Below, one piece after another: positions 41,459 to 51,450 of a DNA stretch of 64,000 nt; positions within the stretch are counted from its first letter, which is position 1, and every line of letters begins with the position of its first letter. The notes under the pieces were generated by a model that was given only the letters and a program-made list of their open reading frames with translations, ran no database searches and was not told the DNA's origin. Position numbers and translations under genes: made by a program. Source of the DNA: CAZHNW01 sp942491575 (GTDB lineage: Bacteria; Spirochaetota; UBA4802; UBA5550); the NCBI GenBank assembly GCA_942491575.1, contig CALOBT010000025.1, forward strand, positions 3,224,001 through 3,288,000. The letters run 5' to 3'.

Positions 41459-42580
41459 ATGGATAGATTTATTGAAGTAATAAACCTGATAGCTGTTATT
41501 CAGGGATTTTTCCTTGGAGGAGTTCTGCTATTCAGGAAAAAAAATAGATTTTCAAACATAGTCCTCGCTTTTTTGCTTTTTTCAGTAAGCATGAGTATGA
41601 GCAGATGGTATTTCTATCACATCGGCTTCGAAAAAATTTTTTATTATATGCTTTATATTAATTGCCCAAATTTCCTGTTGCACGGGCCATTACTATTTTT
41701 ATATACCAGGAGCCTTTCTTCTGAAAAAACATCTCTTAAAAAAAAGGATTATTTGCATTTTTTACCCTTCATTATTTATTTTCTCTATTTGGTTATAAAT
41801 TTTCATATTATCGGAAATGCTCGAAGCATGAAGAATTTTCATAATATAAATGAGAGTGTCTTTATAAGCAATGATCATCTGGTTTCCCTGGCACTTGTTT
41901 CTTTAGGAATTTATATTATAGCATCAGCAATTAACTTAAAAAAATACACTTCAGTAGTAAAAAATTTCTATTCTGATATTTCTAAAATGAATCTCCTTTT
42001 TCTTAAAACAATAATGATATTTGCAATAATGTTTACATCTATTATTCTAATAATAAAATTTATGTTGGCTTTAAAGATTGACCATCACCAGTTTATACCT
42101 CCAGGTACTTTATACATAACATTTATGTTAGGGACCTTTACTGTTACATTTTTTACCATCAGGTATCCCGAACTATTCAGGCCTGCAGTAATTCAAAAAA
42201 CTCCAAGATATGAAAAACATCAAATTGATGAAATAAAAGAAAAAGAATATATTACCAAACTCCTTACACATATGAAAGAGGAGAAACCCTACCTGAATGA
42301 CTCAATTACACTTCAGGATTTATCTGAAAGTTTATCAATATCCGGACATCATCTTTCTATGATTCTAAACCGAACCCTTGGACAGAATTTTTACATATTT
42401 ATTAACGCCTATAGGGTTGAAGAGGTAAAGCGACGCCTACATGATCCTGAATATGCCGATTATAACATACTTAATATTGCTTTCCACACAGGATTTAATT
42501 CCAAATCAACCTTTAATTCAATCTTTAAAAAAATTACCGGGATTACTCCAACCGAATATCGAAATGCCAAACCTGAATAA
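41459..42580 (+). CDS. Membrane-bound AraC-type regulator
   Basis: The protein has 373 residues. Seven membrane spans fill about residues 1-240. A cytoplasmic linker leads to an AraC helix-turn-helix at about 270-370 (TLQDLSESLSISGHHLSMIL, ILNIAFHTGFNSKSTFNSIF). The DNA is strongly AT-rich and contains many AAA/TTT codons, unlike the fatty-acid genes. The layout suggests a receptor that senses a lipophilic or envelope signal and acts on nearby genes. The esterase lipoprotein gene 102 nt downstream is a possible target. The sensory part has no recognised domain. Confidence 0.85.
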   Translation: MDRFIEVINLIAVIQGFFLGGVLLFRKKNRFSNIVLAFLLFSVSMSMSRWYFYHIGFEKIFYYMLYINCPNFLLHGPLLFLYTRSLSSEKTSLKKKDYLHFLPFIIYFLYLVINFHIIGNARSMKNFHNINESVFISNDHLVSLALVSLGIYIIASAINLKKYTSVVKNFYSDISKMNLLFLKTIMIFAIMFTSIILIIKFMLALKIDHHQFIPPGTLYITFMLGTFTVTFFTIRYPELFRPAVIQKTPRYEKHQIDEIKEKEYITKLLTHMKEEKPYLNDSITLQDLSESLSISGHHLSMILNRTLGQNFYIFINAYRVEEVKRRLHDPEYADYNILNIAFHTGFNSKSTFNSIFKKITGITPTEYRNAKPE

Positions 42581-42682
42581 TATTTTTTTACTATTATAGT
42601 ACGGGTTAATGAATTCGGACGACTAAAGCAAAGAGAACCAATAACCTGATAGGAGTTACAAAACACTTATTAGGGAGGTCCT

Positions 42683-43771
42683 ATGAACAAAATCGGATCA
42701 GATATCAACTTTCACAGATTTAGTTTAACAAAATTAAAGAAACTTACTCCTTTTATCCTGGTGATTTTGCTTACCCTTGCTGCATGTGAGTCTGGTGGTA
42801 GCGGAGATAACGATGCCGGCGTTCCCCTCAGTGACGCAAGCGTTCCCATTGACGCTGGAGACCTGCAGGGAAAATTTTTATCTAATGCCGAATATGGCGA
42901 TGACTCTAAACAAACCTTCGATCTATTTATGCCGAAATCAGATAATCCCACACCCCTCGTCATTCATATTCATGGCGGTGCATTCTATCTAGGTGATAAA
43001 GATGAAGATTACAGCTACAAAAGTGAGGAAATAAAGGAGTACCTCGAGGCAGGTATCGCATTCGCCAATATTAATTATCGTCTTCTTACCGTACCGGGTG
43101 ATACAGTTGGTGGAATCAAATCTCTTATGGATGGAAAACGCTGTCTTCAGTTTATCCGTTATAATGCAGAAAAATACAATATCGATAAAACAAAAATATC
43201 CATGGAAGGTGCATCAGCCGGTGCCGGCATCAGCCTGTGGGTGGGACTCAGTGATGATATGGCGGATAGTACCAGCGATGATCCCGTGGAAAGGGAATCA
43301 ACACGTGTAAGTGCCATTGGTGCCATTGAAACACAGGCAACATATGATCTTGTACAGTGGGAAGACATCTTCGAGCCCTTTGGGGTAACCCTGCAGGGTT
43401 TTGCCACAAGTAATATCTCCATGTACTATCTAATGTGTGCTTTTTATGCGATGCCAGTTCAAACTGTTGATCAACTTAACACACAGCTTGCGGCCACCGG
43501 GATTGTTCAATATCGGGAGGACCTTGACATGCTGGCACTCATGACCAGTGATGATCCTGAATTATTTTTGATGAATGCGAGAATAGATGAAGTATCAGCT
43601 TCTCCGGATGTTGATTTCATTTTCCATCATCCATATCATGCAAAGGCACTGATGGATACGGCTGATGCTGTTGGCATAGACCACGTAACCTATATTCCAA
43701 AACTCGCTACGCCTGTTGCGGATGCATCCGGTGAAGATATCGTAGATTTCATGATTAGAAAATTGAATTAA
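42683..43771 (+). CDS. Alpha/beta-hydrolase esterase lipoprotein
   Basis: The protein has 362 residues with GGGAGG before the ATG. A long signal ends in the lipobox LTLAAC (Cys35), followed by a Ser/Gly/Asp-rich linker. The hydrolase fold shows HIHGGAFYLGD with the oxyanion HGG, then the nucleophile motif EGASAGAG (GxSxG) and later Asp and His candidates (ARIDE, DHVTYIP). It would hydrolyse an ester at the cell surface or in the periplasm, similar to BD-FAE-like esterases. The AraC membrane regulator upstream may control it. A hairpin follows the stop. Confidence 0.85.
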   Translation: MNKIGSDINFHRFSLTKLKKLTPFILVILLTLAACESGGSGDNDAGVPLSDASVPIDAGDLQGKFLSNAEYGDDSKQTFDLFMPKSDNPTPLVIHIHGGAFYLGDKDEDYSYKSEEIKEYLEAGIAFANINYRLLTVPGDTVGGIKSLMDGKRCLQFIRYNAEKYNIDKTKISMEGASAGAGISLWVGLSDDMADSTSDDPVERESTRVSAIGAIETQATYDLVQWEDIFEPFGVTLQGFATSNISMYYLMCAFYAMPVQTVDQLNTQLAATGIVQYREDLDMLALMTSDDPELFLMNARIDEVSASPDVDFIFHHPYHAKALMDTADAVGIDHVTYIPKLATPVADASGEDIVDFMIRKLN

Positions 43772-43789
43772 TACATTACTGTACAAATA

Positions 43790-43826
43790 AATAATCCGGT
43801 AATTCTCCATGAGTTACTGGATTATT
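43790..43826 (+). terminator. Hairpin terminator after the esterase
   Basis: Arms AATAATCCGGTAA and TTACTGGATTATT pair over 13 positions with one G-T pair and an 11-nt loop, 19 nt after the stop. Confidence 0.7.
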
Positions 43827-44011
43827 ATATAAACTGATATAATACTTACCATTCTACACCATGTTTCAGCCCTGTTCCTTCCTCTAATAATTTAGCTAAT
43901 ATCCTATTAATAATTAGTAAAATAGAAATCGAAAGAATAATTATTTGCAACTATTCATTTATCTGCCTGTCCTTTAATAAAAGAAAAATAATTTTCACTA
44001 TGAGGTCTTAC

Positions 44012-44680
44012 ATGGAGTACAGCCTGCAAAGCAGAAACCAATACAGCAACCAGACAAAAACCGAAGAATTAGTTAACGGGATAACTCATGCCATTGGAAT
44101 TGGTCTAAGCATTACCGCCCTTGTATTATTAATTGTATATGCCGCGATTGAAGGGAGTGCAATAAAAATTGTTTCTTTCTCAATTTATGGATTCAGCCTA
44201 ATAGTCCTTTATTCAATGTCTACTGTATATCATTTTATCAGAAGGGACAGCCTGAAGAAATTTTTTCAATTAATGGATCATATTTCCATATACCTGTTAA
44301 TAGCCGGATCTTACACCCCGATTATGCTTGTTGCAGTAAAAGGCCCATGGGGATGGAGCCTCTTCGGTGTACTCTGGGGACTGGCTGTAATTGGCATCTT
44401 TTTCAAATTAAAATTTGTTGGCAAATATGAATTTATTTCCACAATAGTATACTTGATGATGGGATGGCTCATTATATTTTTTTCATATCCTATTCTGACT
44501 TATCTTACTCCAATGTCGATAGCATGGCTATTGATTGGAGGAGGAGCCTACAGTATTGGGACTATTTTCTTCCTATGGGAAAAACTCCCCTTTCATCATT
44601 CTCTCTGGCACCTCTTTGTGCTCGGGGGAAGTATAAGCCATTTTTTCTGTTTCTTTTTTTATATCCTTCCGGGAAAATAG
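44012..44680 (+). CDS. Hemolysin III family (YqfA/PAQR-like) membrane protein
   Basis: ATG 44012 follows GAGGT with normal spacing; an ATG at 44000 overlaps that site. The protein has 222 residues with seven membrane spans. The family motifs are ELVNGITHAIGIGLS with the conserved His, STVYHF, MDHISIYLLIAGSYTP and the C-terminal HSLWHLFVLGGSISHFF. These His residues form the metal site of the PAQR/hemolysin III superfamily. Cell roles are uncertain, with membrane homeostasis or stress proposed for relatives. It is a single-gene unit with its own hairpin terminator. Confidence 0.92.
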   Translation: MEYSLQSRNQYSNQTKTEELVNGITHAIGIGLSITALVLLIVYAAIEGSAIKIVSFSIYGFSLIVLYSMSTVYHFIRRDSLKKFFQLMDHISIYLLIAGSYTPIMLVAVKGPWGWSLFGVLWGLAVIGIFFKLKFVGKYEFISTIVYLMMGWLIIFFSYPILTYLTPMSIAWLLIGGGAYSIGTIFFLWEKLPFHHSLWHLFVLGGSISHFFCFFFYILPGK

Positions 44681-44693
44681 TTGTACAGGATAA

Positions 44694-44733
44694 AATCGGG
44701 AGTTACATATTTAAAATAATGAAACTCCCGATT
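44694..44733 (+). terminator. Hairpin after the hemolysin III gene
   Basis: Perfect 11-bp arms AATCGGGAGTT and AACTCCCGATT enclose an 18-nt loop, 14 nt after the stop. It also lies downstream of the sulfatase genes on the other strand. Confidence 0.7.
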
Positions 44734-44815
44734 AGTAGAGGCAAGCATAAGAAATAACAATGTAAAAAATTGATCCTTTCTCCGCCAGCTTACCCCCTTC
44801 CGGTCTCCACTGTTT

Positions 44816-46384
44816 TTAAATACCTGCCGTATTTTTAAACCCCCGTGGATTTTTCTGCACCCCCTGCTCCCATTTCTCCATCCTTTTCCGGAGACTCTCC
44901 GCCACCTTCGGGTAGGTATTGATGGCATTATAACTCTCCCCGGGGTCCTTCTGCATGTTGTAGAGAAGGGGCCACCGGTTGCCCAGCTGTGACTTACCTA
45001 TGGAATTGGGAACCGGGGCGGCATCCAGGGGTATGGGCCAGACATAGCGGTTGATTTGCCGGTAATATTTCCAGTTCTTCATGCGTATCCCCGCAAGGAG
45101 ATCGTAGTGATAGAAATACAGTTCCTCGTGGGGGGATTCCTGTGTGCGTCCCCGCATCAGGCTAAAGATATCTTTGCCATCGATGATCCTGTCCGCGGGG
45201 AGCTGCACTCCCGCCAGGTTCAGCAGGGTGGGGAAGATGTCAATATTCATGGCGGCACCGGTGACTGTCTTCCCCGCGGGAATCCTTCCCGGCCAGTTCA
45301 CGATGAAGGGGACCCTGAATCCCCCGTCATAACTCTGCCCCTTGCGGCCCCGGAGGCTCCCTGCACTTCCCTCATACCACGGGCCGTTGTCACTGGTAAA
45401 AATAATCATGGTCTTTTTACGCAGGTTCTTTTTCTCCAGGAGTTTCACCAGTTCCCCCACACTCCAGTCGATCTCCTCCACAGCGTCTCCAAACTTCCCC
45501 CCCTCTGACTTCTTTGCAAATTTATCCGAGGCATGTAGTGGCTGGTGCGGAAAGGTATGGGCGAAGTAGAGGAAGAAGGGTTTGTCGCCGGATTCATCGA
45601 TGAAGCGCTGCGCCTCCTTCGTGTAGAGTCCCGTAAGCTGTGCCTGGTTGTCTCCCATGTCCGCCTCCACTTCCTCTTCATTTCGGTAAAGTGGAAAGGG
45701 CCTCATGTCATTGCTGTGGGGCACCCCGAAATATTCATCGAATCCGTGTTTACGGGGATTGAACTCAGGCTGCTGGCTGTAATCCCCCAGGTGCCACTTG
45801 CCGATCATGCCGGTGCGGTACCCCGCGGTCTTCAGGGCCTCCGCCATGGTAATCTCCCGGGAATCGAGGCCCCGGGCCACGTAGTCTTCCCTCTGGTCGA
45901 GGATACCAAGATTCTTTGTCAGCTGGCCAAAACGGCGTGCCAGCTTTTTCGACAGGGCATCATTTTTCGGATAGGGATTCCCGATAACCCCGGTACGAAA
46001 GGGATAACGCCCGGTGAGAAGTCCCGCCCGGGAGGGGGCACAGACCGCGGCACAGGTATAGTAATCGGTAAACCGTGACCCACCGCGTGCCAGGCGGTCC
46101 ACGTGGGGAGTTTTAATGGAGCTGCTGCCGTAACAGCCGACATCCCCGTAACCGAGATCATCACAGTAGATAACGATGACATTGGGCTTCTCTGCACGGG
46201 GATTTGCTATTTCCAGGGGCTGCAGCTTCGAGGCGGGGGGATATTCACCGTACAGTTCATCGATGGGCCTCTCCCTGAAAACTGACCATGCCCCGGTACC
46301 GAGAAGGGCTGCGCCTCCCACTGCGGTTCCCGCATAGACGGATTTCTTTAAAAATGACCGGCGAGATAGATTTTTTTCTGCCAT
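44816..46384 (-). CDS. Tat-exported sulfatase (second of tandem pair)
   Basis: The protein has 522 residues. A twin-arginine signal (LSRRSFLKK, Arg8-Arg9) is followed by a hydrophobic segment to about residue 34. The sulfatase metal site starts IVIYCDDLGYGD, and the formylglycine motif is Cys115-Ala-Pro-Ser-Arg119, followed by AGLLTGRYPFRTGV. FTSDNGPWYEG and HDEYFG-type His/Asp segments complete the alkaline-phosphatase-like site. It should release sulfate from sulfated glycans or aryl esters outside the inner membrane. The maturation enzyme is not encoded nearby. AGGAGAG precedes the ATG, 37 nt after its paralogue. Confidence 0.93.
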   Translation of the reverse strand: MAEKNLSRRSFLKKSVYAGTAVGGAALLGTGAWSVFRERPIDELYGEYPPASKLQPLEIANPRAEKPNVIVIYCDDLGYGDVGCYGSSSIKTPHVDRLARGGSRFTDYYTCAAVCAPSRAGLLTGRYPFRTGVIGNPYPKNDALSKKLARRFGQLTKNLGILDQREDYVARGLDSREITMAEALKTAGYRTGMIGKWHLGDYSQQPEFNPRKHGFDEYFGVPHSNDMRPFPLYRNEEEVEADMGDNQAQLTGLYTKEAQRFIDESGDKPFFLYFAHTFPHQPLHASDKFAKKSEGGKFGDAVEEIDWSVGELVKLLEKKNLRKKTMIIFTSDNGPWYEGSAGSLRGRKGQSYDGGFRVPFIVNWPGRIPAGKTVTGAAMNIDIFPTLLNLAGVQLPADRIIDGKDIFSLMRGRTQESPHEELYFYHYDLLAGIRMKNWKYYRQINRYVWPIPLDAAPVPNSIGKSQLGNRWPLLYNMQKDPGESYNAINTYPKVAESLRKRMEKWEQGVQKNPRGFKNTAGI

Positions 46385-46421
46385 GAAATTTCTCTCCTTT
46401 ATCCATAGTAATATTAATATT

Positions 46422-48011
46422 TTACTGATTCACTGCTGTTTCTTTTTTTCCAATCAGGAATCCCCGGGGATTCTTCGCTGTTGATTTCTGCCATCTTTCC
46501 ATGCTTATTTTCATTTTTGCCGCCACTTCCGGATAGGTATCTATTACATTGTAATTCTCTCCGGGATCCCTTTTCAGGTCATAGAGGAGGGGCCAGCGGC
46601 TGCCCAGCTGTGACTTCCCCATGGAATCGGGCACCGACGCGGCATCCAGGGGTATGGGCCAGACATAGCGGTTGATTTTCCGGTAGTATTTCCAGTTCTT
46701 CATACGTATTCCCGCCAGGAGATCGTAGTGATAGAAATAGAGGGCATCATGGGGGGATTCACCGGCCTTCCCCCGCATCAGGCTGAAAATATCTTTCCCG
46801 TCGATGGTTCTATCCGTGGGGAGCTGCACTCCCGCCAGGTTCAGCAGGGTGGGGAACAGGTCAATATTCATCGCCGGGGCGGATACGGTTTTCCCCGCGG
46901 GGATTTTGCCCGGCCAGTTTGCAAAGAAGGGTACCTTGAATGCCCCGTCATAGCTCTGACCCTTGCGGCCCCGGAGGCTTCCCGGACTTCCCTCAGACCA
47001 TGGCCCGTTATCACTGGTGAATACAATCAGGGTATTGCGCCGCAGGTTCTTCTCTTCCAGCATTTTAACAATCTCTCCCACGCTCCAGTCGATTTCCTCC
47101 ACGGTATCGCCGAATCTCCCCCCCCGTGATTTACCCTTGAAATTTTTCGAGGCATGGAGGGGCTGATGCGGAAAGGTATGGGCGAAGTAGAGAAAAAAGG
47201 GCTTTGTGCCTGATTCCCCGATGAAACGCTTTGCCTCCTTCGTATATAGTCCCGTAAGGACAGCCTGGCCGCTTCCCCTTCCGAGATCCTCTTCCAGTTC
47301 ATCTTCATTGCGAAAAAGGGGCAGGGGCTTCATTCCGTTCCCGTGGGGAACCCCGATATAATCGTCGAAACCATGCCTGCGGGGATTGAACTCCGGGTGA
47401 CGGCTGTAATCCCCCAGGTGCCATTTTCCCACCATGCCGGTGCGGTAGCCTGCAGCCTTCAGGGCCTCCGCCAGGGTTAACTCCCGGGAGTCAAGGCCCC
47501 GGGCCACGTAGTCCTCGCGCACATCCATGATACCGAGATTTCTCAGCTTCACCCCGAGATTACGGGTGATTGTTTTATACACCGGTTCATCCTTCGGATA
47601 GGGATTACCGATGACCCCTGTGCGAAAGGGATAACGCCCCGTCAGGAGTCCCGCCCGTGAGGGGGCACAGACGGCCGCGCAGGAATAGAAGTCGGTAAAA
47701 CGGGAACCTTCCCGGGCAAGGCGGTCAATGTTGGGGGTCCTGATTGATTTGCTCCCGTAGCAGCCGATATCCCCGTAACCGAGATCATCGCAGTAGATGA
47801 GTATGATATTAGGCTTCTCCGCATCAGGATTTGAAATTTCCGGGGGGTGAAGTTTTGAAGCAGGGGGATACTCCCCGTAGAGATCGTCTATTGAATTTTC
47901 CTTCAGGAGTGACCATATACCGCCACCGAGAAGGAGTGCACCTCCCGTGGCAGTCCCCGCATAGATTGATTTCTTTAAAAAAGAACGGCGTGATACATTT
48001 TTTTCTGCCAT
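46422..48011 (-). CDS. Tat-exported sulfatase (first of tandem pair)
   Basis: The protein has 529 residues and is very similar along its whole length to the sulfatase just downstream, including the same Tat signal (VSRRSFLKK), Cys115-x-Pro-Ser-Arg, and the segment MKNWKYYRKINRYVWPIPLD. It ends with a short extra tail. The pair looks like a tandem duplication, with divergence greatest in the linker regions near residues 140-160 and 210-230. GAGGAG precedes ATG 48011. The divergent substrate loops suggest two related sulfate esters. An AraC regulator gene lies upstream. Confidence 0.93.
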   Translation of the reverse strand: MAEKNVSRRSFLKKSIYAGTATGGALLLGGGIWSLLKENSIDDLYGEYPPASKLHPPEISNPDAEKPNIILIYCDDLGYGDIGCYGSKSIRTPNIDRLAREGSRFTDFYSCAAVCAPSRAGLLTGRYPFRTGVIGNPYPKDEPVYKTITRNLGVKLRNLGIMDVREDYVARGLDSRELTLAEALKAAGYRTGMVGKWHLGDYSRHPEFNPRRHGFDDYIGVPHGNGMKPLPLFRNEDELEEDLGRGSGQAVLTGLYTKEAKRFIGESGTKPFFLYFAHTFPHQPLHASKNFKGKSRGGRFGDTVEEIDWSVGEIVKMLEEKNLRRNTLIVFTSDNGPWSEGSPGSLRGRKGQSYDGAFKVPFFANWPGKIPAGKTVSAPAMNIDLFPTLLNLAGVQLPTDRTIDGKDIFSLMRGKAGESPHDALYFYHYDLLAGIRMKNWKYYRKINRYVWPIPLDAASVPDSMGKSQLGSRWPLLYDLKRDPGENYNVIDTYPEVAAKMKISMERWQKSTAKNPRGFLIGKKETAVNQ

Positions 48012-48249
48012 GCGTGACTCCTCTGCTATCCCGGAAATTTTTTCCGATAATATACAAGAACTCTCTTCCTAGTAATAATAGTTAAAATGAGAGATATTGT
48101 AGTCCTTCTTGCTTAAAACGGACTAAAATATTTAGCAACTACGCAGTAATTGCAAAAAAATTAAAAACGAGTCTTCGGGCCAATTTACGGTTAATTAAAT
48201 TTTCACTATCTATCTATAGATGAGTAGTTACAATGTTTATTATAACTGC

Positions 48250-49326
48250 TCAGCTGTATTTCCGGCGATACTGGAGGGGAGTCATTCCTGTCAATTTTGA
48301 GAAGGCATCGTAAAATGATGATTTTGAATTGAAACCGACAGAATAGGCGAGGGAAAGGATTGACTGCTCCCGGTGTTTCACCAGAAGCTGCTTCACCTCT
48401 TCAATCCGGTAGTGGTTCACCAGGCCGTAAAAATTCATCTCCATGTGCTGATTCAGCAGTTCTGAGAGCTGGTGGGGGGAAATGGAGAGGAGATCCGCCA
48501 GTGTCTGAGGTGTCAGTTCATCATCATAGTATATTTTTTCCTCCTCCATTAAATCAGTAAGCCTCTCCCTGATGGTTTGCAGGTCCATCCCCTTCAGGAG
48601 TGAATTTTTATAACTCTCCTCCTTTACCTCTCTCCGGAACCAGTCGAGGAGTTCCGGATATTTCTGACTGAGATAGAAAAGGACAAGTATTGCGGCACTG
48701 GAAAGGACATTGAATATTTCAATTATAAATTCATCGGGATTAAACACCGAGTAGAGGTACAGGATGATAATTACCGCAGCATACAGGATGATCATTGCCG
48801 ACAGCCTGAAAAGGGTCGTATCCACCCGACCGATTACCGAGAGAAGACGAATTTTCCGAAAGGTAAAATACAAATACACCAGGAGGATCAGGAAACCGGA
48901 AAAATCGAGGAAAAGAGCGATTCCCTGAAAAATTTCATGACTGACAGAAATGCCAAAATCAACGGGAAGATAGAAACGGAGAAAAATAATCCGGTGCACC
49001 ACGGATATCACCGGGGGAATGAAATGTAAACAGGTGATTCTCCTGAACCGGTATTTTCGATCAAAAAGAAGACAAAAATAGATGTAGAGAACCGGGCCGA
49101 TAATAAACTTCGGCACCCCGAAGATCTGCTGAGTGATAAAAACGGGCCGGTGAAAATAATGGTTGATAACAAAGACCTGGTACATCTGGAGGGCAGTCAC
49201 CAGAAAGAAGAGAAAGAGCATCCAGCTCTTTACATCCCTGACTCCCCTGAGGAGCTGCATCACCGCCATCATTAAAGCCACCGTGCCGCCAAAGAATATA
49301 AAATGGGTGATCAGTTCAGCTGCCAT
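48250..49326 (-). CDS. Membrane-bound AraC-type regulator
   Basis: The protein has 358 residues. About seven membrane spans occupy residues 5-225, and an AraC domain is at about 255-355 (TLADLLSISPHQLSELLNQH, LSLAYSVGFNSKSSFYDAFS). It has the same architecture as the regulator at 41459, and the two DNA-binding halves are clearly related. It lies upstream of the tandem sulfatases on the same strand, with a 238-nt AT-rich gap, and may control them. The signal sensed is unknown. Confidence 0.86.
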   Translation of the reverse strand: MAAELITHFIFFGGTVALMMAVMQLLRGVRDVKSWMLFLFFLVTALQMYQVFVINHYFHRPVFITQQIFGVPKFIIGPVLYIYFCLLFDRKYRFRRITCLHFIPPVISVVHRIIFLRFYLPVDFGISVSHEIFQGIALFLDFSGFLILLVYLYFTFRKIRLLSVIGRVDTTLFRLSAMIILYAAVIIILYLYSVFNPDEFIIEIFNVLSSAAILVLFYLSQKYPELLDWFRREVKEESYKNSLLKGMDLQTIRERLTDLMEEEKIYYDDELTPQTLADLLSISPHQLSELLNQHMEMNFYGLVNHYRIEEVKQLLVKHREQSILSLAYSVGFNSKSSFYDAFSKLTGMTPLQYRRKYS

Positions 49327-49390
49327 AATTGTATCATATCATATCAGATATCTTCCGCCGGAATTTCAGACAAGACAGAAAGTTGGCCGG

Positions 49391-49744
49391 CTAGGCCATT
49401 TCCGCCTTGAAAACCACCGTGGTAAAAAATTCAATGAGCACCCCGAATACTGAACTCATCACAAATGCGGTAGCCGCGATTACCGGAGCCTGCCCGATGA
49501 TTAAATCGTATATGGGAAAGGGGAAACCGATTATAAAGCCTATAAAGAGGCCGCGAAGGGCCCAGTGAATCTTAAGCGATGAAATCCCGATGACAAATCC
49601 GATACAGACCCTGCTGCTGATGACAAAAAGAAGGGCAAGGGGAGTAAAGGTCATCCCGAACATCAGGATTCCCCCGGACACACAGGCAAGGCCCGCCAGA
49701 AGACCGCCGATTGTGGCGATAATAATTCTTTTGCCGTTCACCAT
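49391..49744 (-). CDS. Small membrane protein, unknown
   Basis: ATG 49744 follows AAAGGA, giving 117 residues. Four membrane spans are likely: IIIATIGGLLAGLACVSGG, the next hydrophobic block to about residue 45, LFIGFIIGFPFPIYDLII, and AFVMSSVFGVLIEFF. Gly-rich spans recall small permease-like or GtrA-like proteins, but no family was recognised. It sits just upstream of the AraC regulator gene in the same direction, with a 64-nt gap. Confidence 0.65.
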   Translation of the reverse strand: MVNGKRIIIATIGGLLAGLACVSGGILMFGMTFTPLALLFVISSRVCIGFVIGISSLKIHWALRGLFIGFIIGFPFPIYDLIIGQAPVIAATAFVMSSVFGVLIEFFTTVVFKAEMA

Positions 49745-50001
49745 TTCACTATCCTTTAAATTTGAATTTTTATGTAGTAGAACCGGCGGAACGGGAAAGT
49801 CAACCATTATCTGGTTTCTGCAGGACTGCTGATGAAAGAGACCACTGGGGTAGTCGGCAGTGCTCTAATTTAAGTACAAGTTTTCACTTATTCAATTTCT
49901 AACGGCCTTTACAAATATCCATCAGCAAATGATATGGTTTTTCAGGATAATATATGTTATCTTGGTAATATGAAAATTGCCGTGGTCGTGGAAAGAATAC
50001 C

Positions 50002-51450
50002 GTGCTAAAAAATTTAAATCTCCAGTGGGTATGCGTTTTTGTTATTTTATTTTTATATACCGCCTGCGGCAATGAATTCGCCCTTCTGCTGCACAAACCG
50101 AACACCCATGTTCCCGTCAGCAGTGTCACCATCGATGGCGGACATCAGACATTAAGCCCTGGTTCAAGTCTCACTGTAACTGTTCTTCCTGCAAATGCCA
50201 CCAATCCTTCAGTAATCTGGACCTCCGCTGATATGGCTGTCATTGATACAACAGGAACCGCGGTTGGAGAGGGAATTACAACAGTTACGGCAACTTCAGT
50301 TGATAATCCTTCCGTTACTGACAGTGCTATCATTACAGTCCCCGTTACTGAATCATTTCTTCTTAATCAGCCGGCGGACACCGTCATCGGTCATGCAGAC
50401 TTTACCAACGGAAGTTCAGGCACCACCGCGGGGACATTTAACAGACCTATCGGTATTCTTATTGTGACGGGCAGGCTTTTCATCACTGACTATCAGAATA
50501 ACAGGATCATGGGATACAGTACCCTTCCCTCTTTCAATGGTGCAGATGCCGACTTTGTCATGGGGCAGCCTGATTTTTCCACCGGTATAAGCCAGCCGGT
50601 ATCCGCCTCCACAATGGGTCCCAGGGGAATCACCAGTGACGGCACCAGGCTCTTTGTAGCGGATTACGACAATCACAGGATCTTGATCTTCAACAGTATC
50701 CCCGGCGCAGATAATCCAGGTGCGGATATCGTGGTGGGGCAGACGGATATGACATCTGCTGTGAGTGCCACCACCCGGAGCGGCATGCTCTGGCCCCTCG
50801 ATGTGGCCGTAGCCGGAGATAAAATGGTCGTGACTGAACAGGGTAACAGCAGAATACTTCTCTATAACAGTATTCCCTCTTCAAACGGGGCCGATGCAGA
50901 TATTGTCCTGGGACAGGGGGATTTTACCCATGGCACCCAGAATGATGACGACCAGAATGGGGCTGATGACGGGTCCCCCACCGCCAGGACATTGAGAAAT
51001 CCAGGGGGCATCTGGACAGACGGTACACGCATCATCGCCGCCGATACGGGTAACCTGCGGGTACTGATCTGGAACACCTGGCCGGTGTCCAATTTTCAAC
51101 CCGCGGATGTAGTCGTAGGGCAGCCGAATTTCTTTACAAACACAGGGTTAGCAGCTTCAGACAGTAGCCTTTTTTTAAACTTTAACAGTGATGTCTTCGT
51201 CAGCTATACGGGTAGTCTTTATATATCTGATGTGATGAACCAGCGGGTACTCGTCTATAATTCCATTCCCCAGGTAAACGGGGCCGCAGCAGATTCTGTA
51301 CTGGGTCAACCAGATTTTGTTACCTCCACTGGGGGAACAGATGTGGATGATTTTTCCAGTCCCGCAGGACTTTTTATATATAATGCGACAGGCACACTCT
51401 ACATGGCAGATGAAATGAATAACCGAATCTTAATGTTCAATACACAGTAA
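50002..51450 (+). CDS. Lipoprotein with Ig-like domain and six-bladed NHL-type propeller
   Basis: The protein has 482 residues from a GTG start after GGAAAG. The lipobox is LYTAC (Cys22). A Big2-like Ig domain spans about 38-112 (VTIDGGHQTLSPGSS, VIWTSADMAVIDTTG). Then six repeats follow, each with a G-Q/H-x-D/N-F type turn (TVIGHADFTNG, FVMGQPDFSTG, IVVGQTDM, IVLGQGDFTHG, VVVGQPNFF, SVLGQPDFVTS) paired with DxxNxRI segments, as in NHL beta-propellers. It is probably surface-exposed and binds a partner or ligand. No enzyme site is evident. Confidence 0.83.
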   Translation: MLKNLNLQWVCVFVILFLYTACGNEFALLLHKPNTHVPVSSVTIDGGHQTLSPGSSLTVTVLPANATNPSVIWTSADMAVIDTTGTAVGEGITTVTATSVDNPSVTDSAIITVPVTESFLLNQPADTVIGHADFTNGSSGTTAGTFNRPIGILIVTGRLFITDYQNNRIMGYSTLPSFNGADADFVMGQPDFSTGISQPVSASTMGPRGITSDGTRLFVADYDNHRILIFNSIPGADNPGADIVVGQTDMTSAVSATTRSGMLWPLDVAVAGDKMVVTEQGNSRILLYNSIPSSNGADADIVLGQGDFTHGTQNDDDQNGADDGSPTARTLRNPGGIWTDGTRIIAADTGNLRVLIWNTWPVSNFQPADVVVGQPNFFTNTGLAASDSSLFLNFNSDVFVSYTGSLYISDVMNQRVLVYNSIPQVNGAAADSVLGQPDFVTSTGGTDVDDFSSPAGLFIYNATGTLYMADEMNNRILMFNTQ

